A DNA stretch of 64,000 nt, from contig OX442429.1 of the NCBI GenBank assembly GCA_949361645.1, forward strand, positions 6,344,253-6,408,252, given 5' to 3'. This document shows positions 10,761 through 54,757 of the stretch, piece by piece. The notes beneath the pieces were generated by a model. The model searched no databases. It saw nothing but the letters and a program-made list of their open reading frames with translations, and had not been told where the DNA came from. Both the position numbers and the translations under genes were made by a program. This stretch comes from Spongilla lacustris. Lineage: Eukaryota; Porifera; Demospongiae; Spongillida; Spongillidae. How positions within the stretch are numbered: the stretch's first letter is position 1; each line of letters begins with the position of its first letter.

Positions 10761-10897
10761 GAAACATACTTTTAAATACCCCTGGACGAGCTTCTATTTG
10801 GTTACACCTCCCTGGCCAAACTTTTGTTATACGCCTTAGCCCAGGCATTAATACCACCAACCACCCGCTGGACATATTTCCAAACACACACATGCAC

Positions 10898-10941
<44 letters not shown>

Positions 10942-11742
10942 CACACACACAAACAAACACACTGTCACAAGACACACACACAAACACGAACACATACGCA
11001 CACACAAACAAACACACTGTCACACACACACATGTATATATTCCCTCTACCATTTATTGTCATCTGTAGGGGTGTATGGTTGAATAATGGAATAGCCCAA
11101 TGACCTTCGCTGATACTACTGGTAATGCCATAATTTGTCATGGATTATCTATTACCTTTGTGTGGTGTCCAGACTCAAGTATGTCACAGCTGTGACATAA
11201 TTACAAAAGTGTATACAATACAAAAGTATCTGCTCATCAGTGCTACTCACTTATATTTGACTATATGGAATGCTGTTGCGGTGAAGTTTAAAAAAACAAC
11301 AACATTGGGAGCATGGAAGGGAACAAGGGGTGGAGTAATAACTAGGTGACCTGCACCTGGTACGTCTGCCATAATCTCGGGAATATCTTGGACCTGGTCT
11401 GCGTGTACATGTAGGCCTACATACATGTGTGTGCAGTGTGCATGTGTGTGTGTGTATGTATGTGTGTGAGTGTTTGTGTATGTACATGTATGTATGTGTG
11501 TGTGCTTATGGTCCTCCATGTTCTTTCCAGACCTGCTGAGGGATGAGCACCGGACTATTGAGCTTCTGCTTCAACTCTCGTGTATGTTTTGATTCGTTAA
11601 CTCTCTAAAATTACATCCATGATTGAAAAGGTTATACAGGGTATCTTACAGTCCTCTATGTTATAATTAAATGGTATGTTAATAGTGGTCCAATTCAAAT
11701 TCTGCTAAGTATAATGTTGAACCTGAAAGCCTTCTAATCAGT

Positions 11743-11819
<77 letters not shown>

Positions 11820-13640
11820 ATGTGTGAGTGTGTGTGTGTGCATGTGTGAGGGGGAGGGGCTGCACAGCCTAAGTTATCTGTGGCCTTAATAACTTGATAG
11901 TGATCCATTGCTTGTATCTTCGTATTAAACATAGTGGGACAACCAGGATAGATAGGACACTGAATTAATTTATGAACTTGGTTTTCTTTGCCTTACACTG
12001 GTTTTTGCATTTTGCACCTTGCATAGCATACATATGTGCATGTACAGTGGAGATTTCTGAAAGCTGGTTATAGGAGCTGTACTTTCATTCTGACACGTTA
12101 GAAATTCACTGCTGCTTTTTAATTTTAGCATGCCTTAATGTTTATAAAATTAGTTTATATGAAATTGATGTCCACATATTAGATATGGTGGTAGTTGTAA
12201 GTCATGGAGCTCTCTGCCTTATTTTTAAAAAATTCCTTATTTTTAACCTGTTAGTCTCCCATCTCCATGTCCTAGATCAAGGATGATATGGCAGGCTTGA
12301 CCACTAGAGCTGCAATATCAGGCTCATCATGCATTGAGCAGTGTTGTTGTTGGTGAATAATGTTTTGCCTATGGTAGAGCACGCATAGATACATGTACCT
12401 TGGTGAATAATGTTATAATTAGCATGTGCCTTTGTAAAAAAAAAAGTTTGGATTTTGAGGACTTTCCAATTATATATTTAGCCTGCATGTTTCGCCACAT
12501 CATTCAATTGTAGAGCTTGCCAACATGACCTGAATATCTTCCCTATACTGCTGGATTGTTCTGTTTAGTTACTAATTTGGTTCTTTAATTTTATCTTGCA
12601 TCCATGCATTTATAAAAAAATTTTAGATACAAATAACCCAGTCATATCTCAACAATTTGGCTGACAATAAAGTAACCCACAGACTGTATTATGACGGTGC
12701 TAAAACTTTTCTGAAGATTAAAGATATTCCTCTCCCAGTCAGAGCAGTGTAAGATGTCTCTTTGGTGTCCCAGAGGTGTGCAGAGAATGCTCTTTTTGTG
12801 GACTGGCTGTGTGGTTTGCATGAGTGTATGTGGTGTGTGGAACAATCCCAAGGTACACCAGCACTCAATTTGTTCTCTCTTTCCCTCGCAACAGTATTGA
12901 CTGGTCACACCCAGTATATTTGCCAACACAACTGTTACACCAACCTCAATGGGACACTTCTTGCTGAGCCTTCGATATTCTGTGCAAGAGCGTGATCGTT
13001 GGAACTAACTTTACTGAGGTTGAACACTTCCCTCAGTAGATTCATTGCAAACTGACTATTTTTATTCCAATATCTGTCATTCTTAATAGTCGAATGTTCT
13101 TGTCGTAAAACATTGCCAAGTGCATGAACCCGCAGAATTACAATTTAGTGGAGAGATGCAGTGTCATTGATATTTTTGTTGTGTGCTCGGTATACAAAAC
13201 CAAACAGAGCATGTCGGGTGGACGGATATTTAATATACGATAGTGAAGTAAAACTATTTAACAGCTTACTATAATATGCCCAAAACATCAATCCTAATCT
13301 TCATGTGTTGCTAATTGGATATTATATATAATTATGTCATTTTAATTCATTAATTTTGATGCTAAAATGATTTTTCAAGGTGGATTTTAGCGCTAATATG
13401 CAATGTTCAGACTGACTTAATTTGTGTCTTTGTATGTATCAGTCAATTCTGGTTCTGTATCAGGCTAATTATATAATGTGACTGTGTTGTGTACATGTAA
13501 TCCAGGTATTAATAGCATTGTACCAGTTCAATTTATTTGGGGTTGCCGAGTTACTAGCCTAACTGCAGGTGAGTTAATGAGATAAGCTATTAAACAACAC
13601 AACAAATAAACCACTGTTAGTAAATGTAGTGTCCTATCTC
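10091..13640 (+). repeat. Left arm of the 13.2-kb element
   Basis: Reverse-complementary in order to 17850-23294, with indels and microsatellite length differences. Matching landmarks: GGTCCGGCGCGTGCAGTTCT at 10507 against AGAACTGCACGCGCCGGACA at 21220; CA tracts at 10692 and 10887 against GT tracts at 20660-21008; the GT tract at 11741 against the CA tract at 19672. It lacks the 1.6-kb TA-target insertion present in the right arm. A short tandem (GCCCTACAGCCTACAAAGCT) lies at about 10259-10350. No recognised protein. Confidence 0.85.
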
Positions 13641-15540
13641 AGACATTATTTGAAGGTATTATTATACCAAATTATGCCATTCATACTTTTAAAAATTAAA
13701 TGTTAGTGAATTGATACAAAAGAATACTGCAACTTTCCAGAATTTGTAGATCATATTGCTATGCAAATTTAATACACAAGATTTATTTCATGAGCACAAA
13801 TGGAAAAAATTGGTACTAAATTTTCAACAATCCACGTAACCAATAAGCGATAAATAAATACTAGGATGTTTTGGGCATATTATGGTTACATCTTTGACCA
13901 CAAATGACATTTTAAGGAGTAATCCTACTTCGTCATGTGCTCACAGTACATGTATTGTAGTAGTATACATCATAAAATTACCTAGAGTGAGTTCATTTGG
14001 CAGGATCAAAATACACACTCAATCATGTGAGTAAAACAGACTTATCCTAGATTTTTTTCACAATGTTTTATTAAATAGTATTATAATCATCATTAAGTAG
14101 CCATGCTCTTTATACCTGCATGAGGGTCATAGCTTGAAACTTATGAGCTATACTCTTGCTTCTAGAATCATTTAGGATTTAAACAGAGGTTATACTGATA
14201 CATCAAGAGGTGCTGGTTTTACAACCTGTATTTCTGCAGGGAACAAAGCAAGGTCTAAAACTAGGGATGATACGTGAGAAGAGGAAACTGACATCAGACA
14301 AGCTGTCTGCTTTTGAGAACACATGTGTAACAAAACTGTTCATAATTGAGTGATGGTTCAGGTGCATGCAGTAGCAAGCATAACCATTTAATTAAATTAT
14401 GCATAAATATATTATACAGTGAAATAATAAATAATAATATACATATTTTATTCTATATGTATTTTAATGATGGAGACAATTTTTTGCAACTGTGTCATTA
14501 CTATTGCAATTATTATGAACATACATAACATTAATATATGAATACACAAGAATTCTAACTATACACATGCACTAATTATTGTCACCATTGTGGAAGCTAA
14601 CTGACGTGATCGCTTTGGCAATTCCTTTAGCTAGAGCAAGGTTCAGTTGACTGTAAAGATCTAAAGTCAAGACAGGAAAAACACTCCTGGGCTTCTTTGC
14701 CACAGGATTCAACAGCAAGTGATACACAAGCCCACCCCAGATCTGAACACTTCTGGTCATTGGCTGCATGATTCCATGCCTCAGCGGCCTGAGCTGCTGC
14801 ACCACCAATCACACGGTCACCCGCCTCCAGTAAAATGTTTGCGTTAAGCGGTGAAGCAACAGCCACAGCAGGCTTCTCATAAACTAAAATGTCAGCTGGT
14901 CGATGATCATGGCTGAGTCCAAAACCAGCCACAACTTGGATGGGTGAGCCCATCCACCAAGTAGTCTGGGGACTCGACTGATGGTTAGTACAACCATCAT
15001 TCGGGTCCCCAGACTATCCACCAATATGTTCCTCTATTTATTATACCTCAGAACAACATCACCTCCACATTTGCATGTAGCGGCATGAATGGCCAAGTGG
15101 GTCTAGGCCACTGTTTGGGCAGAGGGAACATGTGGAACCACAAGAGGTCTCCATACCCAGCCACCACTTCACTGCAGTCTGAAATTCATCAGAGTCCATG
15201 TGCAGACCCAAGCCAATTGAAAGGATAGCAGAAAGCCATTTAGCAGCGTAGAGTACTGACACAGAAAGAAGTTGGGCTTTATCCGATGGCAAGGGCAGGT
15301 CCAAGAGATTATTTAAAAATATCATTCGGCATGGCCTGCTCACAAAATGTGTTGCTATGGCAACACATTTTGTTGACATGTTTTTAATGAGCACCATTTG
15401 ATACTTAATAGTTTGCCACCCATCTGATGCAGTAGAATACTCTTTCACTGAAATAGGACATTTGAACTTACAAAGAAAGTTTCCTGTTGTGTCTTCTATC
15501 ATTGACCAAAGAATTTGCTGAACTTAGTGATGTTATTTTT
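13641..15540. other. Central spacer of the 13.2-kb element
   Basis: Non-palindromic 1.9 kb between the arms. The first 900 bp are AT-rich without coding signal. The remainder contains a retroelement fragment on the minus strand (14627-15310). If the element had its own gene, this is where I would expect it, and none is intact. Confidence 0.5.
14627..15310 (-). pseudogene. Retroelement fragment in the palindrome spacer
   Basis: The minus strand reads DEFQTAVKWWLGMETSCGST followed by CSLCPNSGLDPLGH. After an interruption it continues RPADILVYEKPAVAVASPLN, EAGDRVIGGAAAQAAEAWNH and CSDLGWACVSLAVESCG. It is the same family as 4267-4885 and extends further upstream into the KWWLGM block. The frame is broken near 15070 and between the two ORFs, so it is inactive. 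Confidence 0.7.
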
Positions 15541-17805
15541 TAATTAACAGTGGACTATTTGTTGTTTTGTTTAAAAGTTTATCTCATTTCACTGTAACTC
15601 ACTTGCAGATAGGCTAGTAACTCGACAACCCCAAGTAAATTGAACTGGTACAATGCTATTAAATTTTATACCTGGATTACATAATGTACACAACACATGT
15701 TACAGTCACATTATATAATTAGCCTGATACAGAACCAGAATTGACTGATACATACAAAGACACAAATTAAGTCAGTCTGAACATTGCATATTAATCATGC
15801 TAGGGCTAAAATCCACCTAGAAAAATCATTTTAGCATCAAAATTGTTTAATTATATATAATATTTTTTGACTGACACCTGCATATACAACACAAACACAC
15901 TTTCAGCAATCCATGCATATAGCCAATTAGCAATTAGGATTGATGTTTTGGGCATATTATAGCAAGCTGTCAAATAGTTTTACTTCACCATCTTATACCT
16001 GTCCACCCGGTTTGGTCTTGTATACCAAGTACACAACGAAAAAAATCAATGACACTGCATCTCTCCACTAAATTGTAATTTGCTGAATTCATGCACTTGG
16101 CAATGTTTTATGACAAGAACATTCGACAATTAAGAATGACAGATATTGGAATAAAAATAGTCGGTTTGCAATGAATCTACTGAGGGAATCAGTAAAGTTA
16201 GTTCCAATGAGCTCTTCCACAGAATATCGAAGGATCAGCAAGACGTGTTCCATTGAGGTTGGTGTAACAGTTGTGCTGGCTTTCCAGTCATCAAATATAC
16301 TGGGTGTGACCAGTCAATACTGTTGCGAGGGAAAGAGAGAACAAATTGAGTGCTGGTGTACCAAGGATTGTTCCACACACCACATACACTCATGCAAACC
16401 ACACAGCCAGTTCACAAAAAGAGCATTCTCTGCACACCTCTGGGACACCAAAGAGACATCTTACAGTGCTCTGACTGGGAGAGGAGTATCTTTAATCTTC
16501 AGAAAAGTTTTAGCTCCGTCATAATACAGTCATACTTTATTGTCAGCCAAATTGCTAAGATGTGACTGGGTTATTTGTATCCAAATAAATTATAAATGCA
16601 TGGATGCAAGATAACATTAATTTTTAAAAGAGCCAAATTGGCAACAAACAGAACAATCCTGCAGTATAGGGAAGATATTCAGGTCATGTTGGCAAGCAAT
16701 TGAATGATGTGGTGAAACATGCAGGCTGAACATATAATTGGAAAGAGCTCAAAATCCAAACTTTTTTTTTTACAAAGGCATATGTTAATGCTAATTATAA
16801 CATTATTCACCAAGGTACATGTATCTATGCGTGCTCTACCATAGGCAAAACATTATTCACAAACAACAACACTGCTCAATGCATGATGAGCCTGATATTG
16901 CAGCTGAAGTGGTCAAACCTGCCATATCATCCTTGAACTAGGACATGGAGATGGGAGACTAACAGGTTAAAAATAAGGAACAATTTTTTTAAATAAGGCA
17001 GAGAGCTCCATGACTTACAACTGCCACCATATCTAATATGTGGACATCAATTTCATACAAACTAATTTATAAGCATCAAGGAATTTTAGCATGTTAAAGC
17101 AGCAGTGAATTTCTAACGTGTCAGAATGAAAGCTTTCAGAAATCTCCACTGTACATGCACATGTGTATGCTATGCAAGGTGCAATAAATAAGTAAGAAGA
17201 ATGCAAAAACCAGTGCAAGGCAAAGAAAACCAAGTTCATATATTAATTCAGTGTCCTATCTATCCTGGTTGTCCCACTATGTTTAATACGAAGATACAAG
17301 CAATGGATCACTATCAAGTTATTAAGGCCACAGATAACTGTGGCTGTGCAGCCCCTCCCCCTCACACACACACACATACACACACAATACTGATTAGAAG
17401 GCTTTCAGATTCAACATTATACTTAGCAGAATTTTTGATTATTGAATTGGACCACTATTAACATACCATACCATTTAATTATAACTGTAGTATGATTTAT
17501 GCTGATGTGCAGGCTAGAAACGTTGCTCTGTTTAATGGCAGCTGATGTTGATACCCTGTATAACCTTTTGAATCATGGATGCAATTTTAGAGTGTATGTA
17601 GCCTTTGGATACCTTCATCTAACTAAAGCAGGCTAGTAGAGTTAATGAATCAAAACATACACAAGAGTTGAAGCAGAAGCTCAACAGTCCGGTGCTCATC
17701 ACTCAGCAGGTCTGGAAAGAACATGGAGGACCATAAGCACACACACATACATACATGTACATACACAAACATGTACATAGGCCTACATGTACACGCAGAC
17801 CTAGT
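15541..17805 (-). repeat. Truncated extra right-arm copy of the 13.2-kb element
   Basis: In inverted orientation to the left arm, from AACAGTGGACTATTTGTTGT to the ACATGTACACGCAGACCTAG junction, where it stops and a fresh copy starts at about 17850. Together the two copies form a direct tandem of the right arm. The plus-strand frame GVTSQYCCEGKREQIECWCT at about 16300 matches the minus-strand frame at 12642-12929. Confidence 0.8.
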
Positions 17806-17849
17806 ACTGAGATAGGGGACACTACAACTTGCAAAGGATGTGACATTTA

Positions 17850-23294
<5,445 letters not shown>

Positions 23295-23300
23295 GTTCTA

Positions 23301-23919
23301 CAAATGTGCTAAATATAGGAATATTGGTGTTTTAATTGATGCCTACATGCATTGCTTGCAAAATAAAATAAAATTAAAAAGCGATAGGAAATACAGAAAT
23401 CCAGAAAACGTGTAGCTGGGGGAAAAAAAGGGGGGGGGGGGGGGGGGGGGGGGGGGTAAATCATTAATCATACATGTATGTGATGCAAAGTGGTCAGGTG
23501 GGTAACCAAGGATATTGGTATGGAGACAGCACAGTTATAGTTGGTACTGTCCCACAACCACCTCTTCCCCGTGGTCATTCAGGGAACATGATGCAACATT
23601 GGCAAATCCATACAAAGAATACACTACTGTGCAAAAGCCAATGATATTGTTGCAACCATTTGAGATAATAGTGCAATTTTTTTTTTACTCTCAGCCACTT
23701 GATGGAATGAAGGGGTTCAATAGATGCTGGTTTTGTGTGCTGTGCCAAAAGCTATAGGCTCTATTCTCTAAACATAATTAAAAACATCTACAATTCTTTT
23801 AACATGATCAGTGACATGGGATGGGCCAGCTTCATGGTTTTATGACCTGTGATATGTGAAGGGCCACATTTGCTTGTTGCCCAATCAACTGTTGCTGCTG
23901 TACATTGCGTGTAATTAAC
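23301..23919. other. Intergenic stretch without a recognised gene
   Basis: Contains the other half of the TATATTTAGC stem at 23308-23325 and a G-run at about 23430-23456. A plus-strand frame from 23515 is open for 80 codons but matches nothing I know. Confidence 0.4.
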
Positions 23920-24030
23920 CTAACCAAAGAAGGCCTTTGTGAAGGAAATCAATATACTTGCTAACTTGGGCAACCACGTCAACATCATGGATACTGCCTG
24001 GAGCCTTTGGCATAAGGTGCAACTGCATAT
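23920..24030 (+). pseudogene. Possible protein-kinase N-lobe fragment
   Basis: The plus strand reads AFVKEINILANLGNHVNIMD. This resembles the alpha-C helix and beta-4 region of tyrosine-type kinases (F-x-x-E-I-x-I-L-x-x-L-x-x-H-x-N-I). The frame then drifts and stops about 120 bp later. There is no glycine loop, VAIK lysine or HRD motif nearby. I treat it as a possible decayed exon; chance resemblance cannot be excluded. Confidence 0.3.
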
Positions 24031-24499
24031 ATGCATGGTAATCACCCAGCATTTGTTGCCAGCAATACACCCAAGGCCATTGAGGACCTGATCAAGGAAC
24101 CAGACCCCACACAGCCAGTGGCCATTGTTTGATGTCATAGCTAAAATGCTCGGGCCCTTGGAGTTTCCCCATGACTTGAGCAAACATGTACAAACTATGA
24201 CAGCCGCTTTGATTAGGGACTCAATGGTTACATAATTTAAGAGTATTGTGATCAAATTTCCCTGTTAGCTAGCTATAGAAATGTTGAGTAAACATTGTTA
24301 CCCTAGCAAATATCAATGATGGCAAATGTAGACATGAGAGGGTAAAACTTGAAAGAGCTATGATATATCCTCTCCTCAGATATTTACTGGCATGCTTTGC
24401 ACAGCACATATTTAGCTACATTGAAAGGACAAGTGATTTATTGCTCATACAGCAAAATGTTCAGAACTGCATCTAGGCCAGTTAGCACCCTAAGCTGAC

Positions 24500-24835
24500 A
24501 CAGGTCAGCAGCGATCACAGGTCAGCATTCCAGGCTGATCACAGGTCAGCATTCCAAGCTGACCACAGGTCAGCATTCCAGGCTGATCACAGGTCAGCAT
24601 TCCAAGCTAACCACAGGTCAGCATTCCAGGCTGATCACAGGTCAGCATTCCAAGCTGACCACAGGTCAGCATTCCAGGCTGATCACAGGTCAGCATTCCA
24701 AGCTGACCACAGGTCAGCATTCCAGGCTGATCACAGGTCAGCATTCCAAGCTGACCACAGGTCAGCATTCCAAGCTGACCACAGGTCAGCATTCCAGGCT
24801 GATCACAGTTCAGCATTCCGAGCTGATCCCAAGCT
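24500..24835. repeat. 24-bp minisatellite
   Basis: About 14 tandem units of CACAGGTCAGCATTCCAGGC plus four bases (alternating AAGCTGAC and AGGCTGAT variants, giving a 48-bp higher-order pattern). The open frame on the minus strand is only the repeat. Confidence 0.95.
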
Positions 24836-24944
24836 GATCATAGATCTGCATTCCAAGTCAACCACGAAGTGGTCAATGTTTCACCAGCCTGATTCACCTA
24901 GACTCCAACAGCAGCACCTGTACAACATATAATGCCCAGTCCAG

Positions 24945-25210
24945 CTAAGGATGATCACCATAGTTACCAACCCTTTTTTCTGCAGCCCCACCAGTCCCTG
25001 TAGCTATTATATCCATAGTGACTGCCGAAGGTTTGTCCCACGTCCCGGGCTTCGAAGACACGTTGCCGTGAATGTGCATCCCCCCATCCTTGCCTGCCCT
25101 AAGGCAGGCGCAGGCAGTGGACCATCCAACTACATTACTGGGCAGAAGACCACCCTTTCAGCAATCCCTCTAGAGGCGACCTGTGGAAAGCACACACACA
25201 CACACACACA

Positions 25211-25264
<54 letters not shown>

Positions 25265-25442
25265 TGTACTCCCACCATCATGCATGTACCAATGAGTGCT
25301 GAATGCCTCCACCTGTCTGCAGTCACCAAAATAGATAAATTGTGCACCCGTCCTCCACTCCGTTGGCCTTCAGCCTCCGCCTCAGACATTCCAACGCATC
25401 AGGGTTCCCTACTTTGTCTTCTCTAGATCCATTTGATTTCAT
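24945..25442 (-). CDS. Putative small gene divergent from LARS1, 103 residues
   Basis: Candidate minus-strand gene with exons 25327-25442, 25139-25180 and 24945-25098; spliced, the frame is continuous to a TAG (312 nt). It starts MKSNGSREDKVGNPDALECL and continues RRRLKANGVEDGCTIYLF, then SPLEGLLKGWSSA, then GKDGGMHIHGNVSSKPGTWD and a Gly-rich end. I do not recognise the family. In favour: three open blocks join in phase through GT-AG borders, and the start lies 89 bp from the LARS1 ATG, as in a divergent promoter. Against: the second intron would be only 40 bp, and intron 1 is mostly a CA microsatellite. Confidence 0.42.
25192..25261. repeat. (CA)n microsatellite
   Basis: About 70 bp of CA repeats with one CCC interruption, inside intron 1 of the putative minus-strand gene. 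Confidence 0.95.
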
Positions 25443-25531
25443 CGTAATTTTATAAAATATATTTAACCTCAATATAAATTAATAACGAATCAGACTAATA
25501 GGGGGTTGTGCCACGTGTGGTCAAAGAGATA
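25443..25531. promoter_or_regulatory. Probable bidirectional promoter region
   Basis: An 89-bp gap between the LARS1 start (25532, plus) and the putative 103-residue gene (25442, minus). It contains CCACGTGTGG (an E-box core CACGTG) at 25511-25520. No TATA box is evident at a fixed distance. Assignment rests on spacing alone. Confidence 0.4.
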
Positions 25532-51600
<26,069 letters not shown>

Positions 51601-52269
51601 TCTTTGGCTTGTATAGATGTGATGAGTGGAACCATGTTTTTTTCTTTCATGACAATTTTTTTTGTAGGCTATATTTAGAATCATTATCTATCATTCTTGT
51701 GCTCTAAATTCAAAAATAGTGTATACCACACACAAAGTATTGTTACTGTAATTACTGTCTCCTGCTACCACACATTAGATCTCTTGTGACATTCATATAT
51801 TCAGCACTTTACACCACAATTGAACGCAATGCTTTTAAATCAGTATAACTCACGATTGAAATTAACTAACCACTTGATTTCATTAAAATACATTACCACT
51901 ATTTGGCAAATACTAACAAGCCAATTAGTAGATTTACTATTATGGTAAGCGTAATTGTATCAAACCCTCATAAATCAACATATTCAAAACCCTCTATTAC
52001 CAAAATTATTGGTAGAGATATCTGATAATTTGTAAATAGCACAGGATATAAATATGCAATGGAATAACATTGATGAAAGTTACGACAGTGTAAGGGGGGG
52101 GGGGGATCCACACATGGCTTCCAATCGGATGAAATTTGTTTTAAGCATAACTCCCCTTGCAACTCTGCAAGTAAGTTGGTTCTAATGCTTCCGCATAAGT
52201 GATTAACCGCTTACGCTATGCTTCAATCGTGATGAGGGTACAGTGCAATAAGCCTCATCCAAGCGAATC
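51601..52269. other. LARS1 to MRPL22 intergenic, part 1
   Basis: Presumed LARS1 3' UTR followed by AT-rich sequence. A G-run lies at about 52096. No gene seen. Confidence 0.4.
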
Positions 52270-52272
52270 TTA

Positions 52273-53101
52273 GGGGCCGTTCATAAATTACGTCACGCAA
52301 AAGGGGGGGGGAGGGGGTCTGAACAATTGTGACGAGGGGGAGGGGGGGTTTAGGCTGGCGTGATGTCACATTTTGAATTAAAATTCATTGTCGTGGTCTA
52401 TGATGCACGACGGTTACTAAAATTGATTTATATCGTGGGTAATATTGATCTACGCGCTCGATGGTGGCATCAGTACCAGGCAGTCCACTTGCATTTGCTT
52501 TTTCGGCCGGTCATGCAAGATTTGCTCTCTCTATTTCGCTTTAAACGTGATGCTGCAGAAACATATGGTGATTAGAGCTAGTTGCTGCCTAGTTGGGCAT
52601 CGCCTGACTACCGGCGCGTTTGACCAAACCGAGTTATTATTACATTAGAGTCACGCGCATCAAGTTGCTGCCCTATCTGAGGCACAGAGATGAGATAAAG
52701 TTGACTGCCTGAAACAGGCTAGGCAGTCTGGATTGGTAAAAATCACTTTGACCTCGAAGGAGTTATGCTGGGTAGCCCGGCGGCCTAGAATGAAGAAGAC
52801 CTTCATGCTTGCGACGATGTATGATATATTATTGACAGTAGTGTGGTCAACTTCAATGGAGTTGCCCGCATGCGAAAACTGTTTCTTTGAACTTTGCTTG
52901 CATTACGGCGCGAAACTGGCCAAATATGCACGCTCGAAGCGATTTATGATTATTCATGAAGGGGGGGGGGGGGAGAGCAAATGTGACGTAATTAAGAGGG
53001 GGGGGGGGGGGGAGTGGATTATTGTGACGGTTCCGTGACGGAGGGGGGGGAGGGGGTCCAAAACAGCCTTAATTTGTGTGACGTAATTTATGAACGGCCC
53101 C
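52273..53101. mobile_element. Harbinger-like MITE with TTA target duplication
   Basis: Ends GGGGCCGTTCATAAATTACG and CGTAATTTATGAACGGCCCC are perfect inverted repeats. They are flanked by TTA on both sides (52270-52272 and 53102-53104), as expected for PIF/Harbinger. G-rich runs lie near both ends and inside (52303, 52962, 52998, 53041). No transposase. Superfamily assigned from target and terminal GGGG only. Confidence 0.8.
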
Positions 53102-53543
53102 TTATCTTATCAGATCCGGAAGATGGAGAAACTTTTTTCAGGTTCGAGTGTGGGAACGAGTAAGCATGATCTCTTTTGTCTGAGCTTTCTAATCGTAGGC
53201 AGTTTTTACTACGTTGTAGGTATTTGATGGCTCTGTCCAAATACTAGTAAGCTCACTAGAGTACAATTGATTGTGCGGTACATCGGCTATAGTGGAGTGG
53301 TTTTGTGATTAGGACCTACTAACGTAGGTATGAACAAAAAGTTCAATCTTAAAATGGGGTCAGGTTGCTAGGACATTACAATATTTTAGGGGAGGAGGTC
53401 AATGGCCGCAAATTGGTGACCTTAATATTCGTTACTAATTATAATAATGGCGTTACGGCCGTCGTTACTGCAGGGACTAGTCTCTGCGTTCAAGTCATTG
53501 CGTCTGCCAAAGTACGGATGGATGGATATATGACCACTCCTGC

Positions 53544-54487
53544 ATGTTTACTCGTGTCGCTTTGTTTTACGACATCAGAGCAAGAAGTGTCCATGGAGCA
53601 CGTGCGCTCTCAGCTGCTTTGGCACCGCGTTTTCAAGACGACACCACATCTAACAAAGCCGTACGAGCAACCCCTGTTGTTAGGGTGCGTGAATTCGTAC
53701 TTTTTTTTTACTTTTCCTTCTTCCAATGCAACCCATCTTCACGTTACAAGTAATAGTACCATATGGATTAATATACAAGCACCGCCATATATATTATATC
53801 GAGTATGCTCTATCGTGGTGTCCATTGTAAGCGTGTACCCCAACTTGCATCATCAGGAGGTATGTGGAAGTATGCATCAAGTGAAGACGAGCCCGTTCAA
53901 GTTGAACCTAGTTGCAAGATTGGTGAGTGTTTGTACCATATTTTTTTAAAAGCCTGAGGCATTGTCGACCGCATCCGATGTTTGCAGATAAGGGGCTTGA
54001 CGATCAGCGATGCTCTAGCACAGGTGCAGTTCTCAGAAAAGAAAGCGGCAAATTTTATCCAGACGGTATGCCCCAATACCAACTAATAACTGGTGCAGCC
54101 CTTCCATCCCTACTCTCCTCCATTGGGCTCAGACGTTGCTGGAAACGCAGAGAAGAGCAGCTGAAATACACAACATTGACCCTTCCAACCTCCATGTAGG
54201 TAAGATACGAAGTGGCAAGCCTTCTCTTCCAACTAACTGATCGATGTGTACTTGAATTTCGCCTCACAGTTGAGTCCTTTGTTGGAAAGGGGACATATCT
54301 GAAGAGGTTACGTTACCATGGCAAAGGCATGTCGGCCATGATGTACAAGTACTACGCACACTACTTCCTCAAGCTGAGGGAGGGCCCACCCCCTCCCAAG
54401 AAGAAGAGGAGGAAGGAGGACCACAAGAGCTTCAAGACCAAGAAACTGATAATGGCAGGTCCTAGAGGCATTCCAAATTCGCTGTAG
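53544..54487 (+). CDS. MRPL22: Mitochondrial ribosomal protein L22 (uL22m)
   Basis: Large-subunit protein of the mitochondrial ribosome, lining the exit tunnel. Exons 53544-53660, 53857-53922, 53988-54065, 54133-54199 and 54270-54487 splice in phase to 181 residues. Residues 1-39 (MFTRVALFYDIRARSVHGAR...) are Arg/Ala-rich, like a mitochondrial presequence. The L22 core follows: SPFKLNLVARL|IRGLTISDALAQVQFSEKK, TLLETQRRAAEIHNIDPSN, VGKGTYLKRLRYHGKG. YAHYFLKLREGPPPPKKK is diagnostic of MRPL22 (human YCHYFVKLVEGPPPP). An unspliced frame running through 53365-53949 includes exon 2 but is not the gene. Convergent with SUMO; the stops are 270 bp apart. Confidence 0.9.
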
Positions 54488-54517
54488 CTTCACGTTGTTT
54501 TGCCAAAATGCCTCTTC

Positions 54518-54523
54518 AATAAA
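54518..54523 (+). terminator. MRPL22 polyadenylation signal
   Basis: AATAAA 31 bp after the MRPL22 stop codon, in TTCAATAAATATC. Confidence 0.7.
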
Positions 54524-54757
54524 TATCATTCCACACAAATGCTGGCGTGGTGTACATAAGACAATGCACCTAACAGAGAAGAGATAAGTGATGTAATCAC
54601 ACCGTTATTGTAAGAAAGAAAAAAAAAGTATCATAAACCAAGTGTATTAAACTTGTGTGAGAGAACTTGTAAAGACACAAACAGTCCATATGTTTCTTGT
54701 AGTGGGGAACACAAAAATCAGCTTGATCACTGACAAAAAGGATGCAGTTGGTTCTAT

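Noticed and set aside
24500..24835. CRISPR-like direct repeats (also 47740-49165)
   Set aside because: Units are contiguous with no unique spacers, and this is animal DNA. They are minisatellites.
53365..53949. 194-codon plus-strand ORF
   Set aside because: It contains MRPL22 exon 2 but reads through its acceptor and donor; the rest has no family resemblance. The spliced MRPL22 model explains the conserved part.
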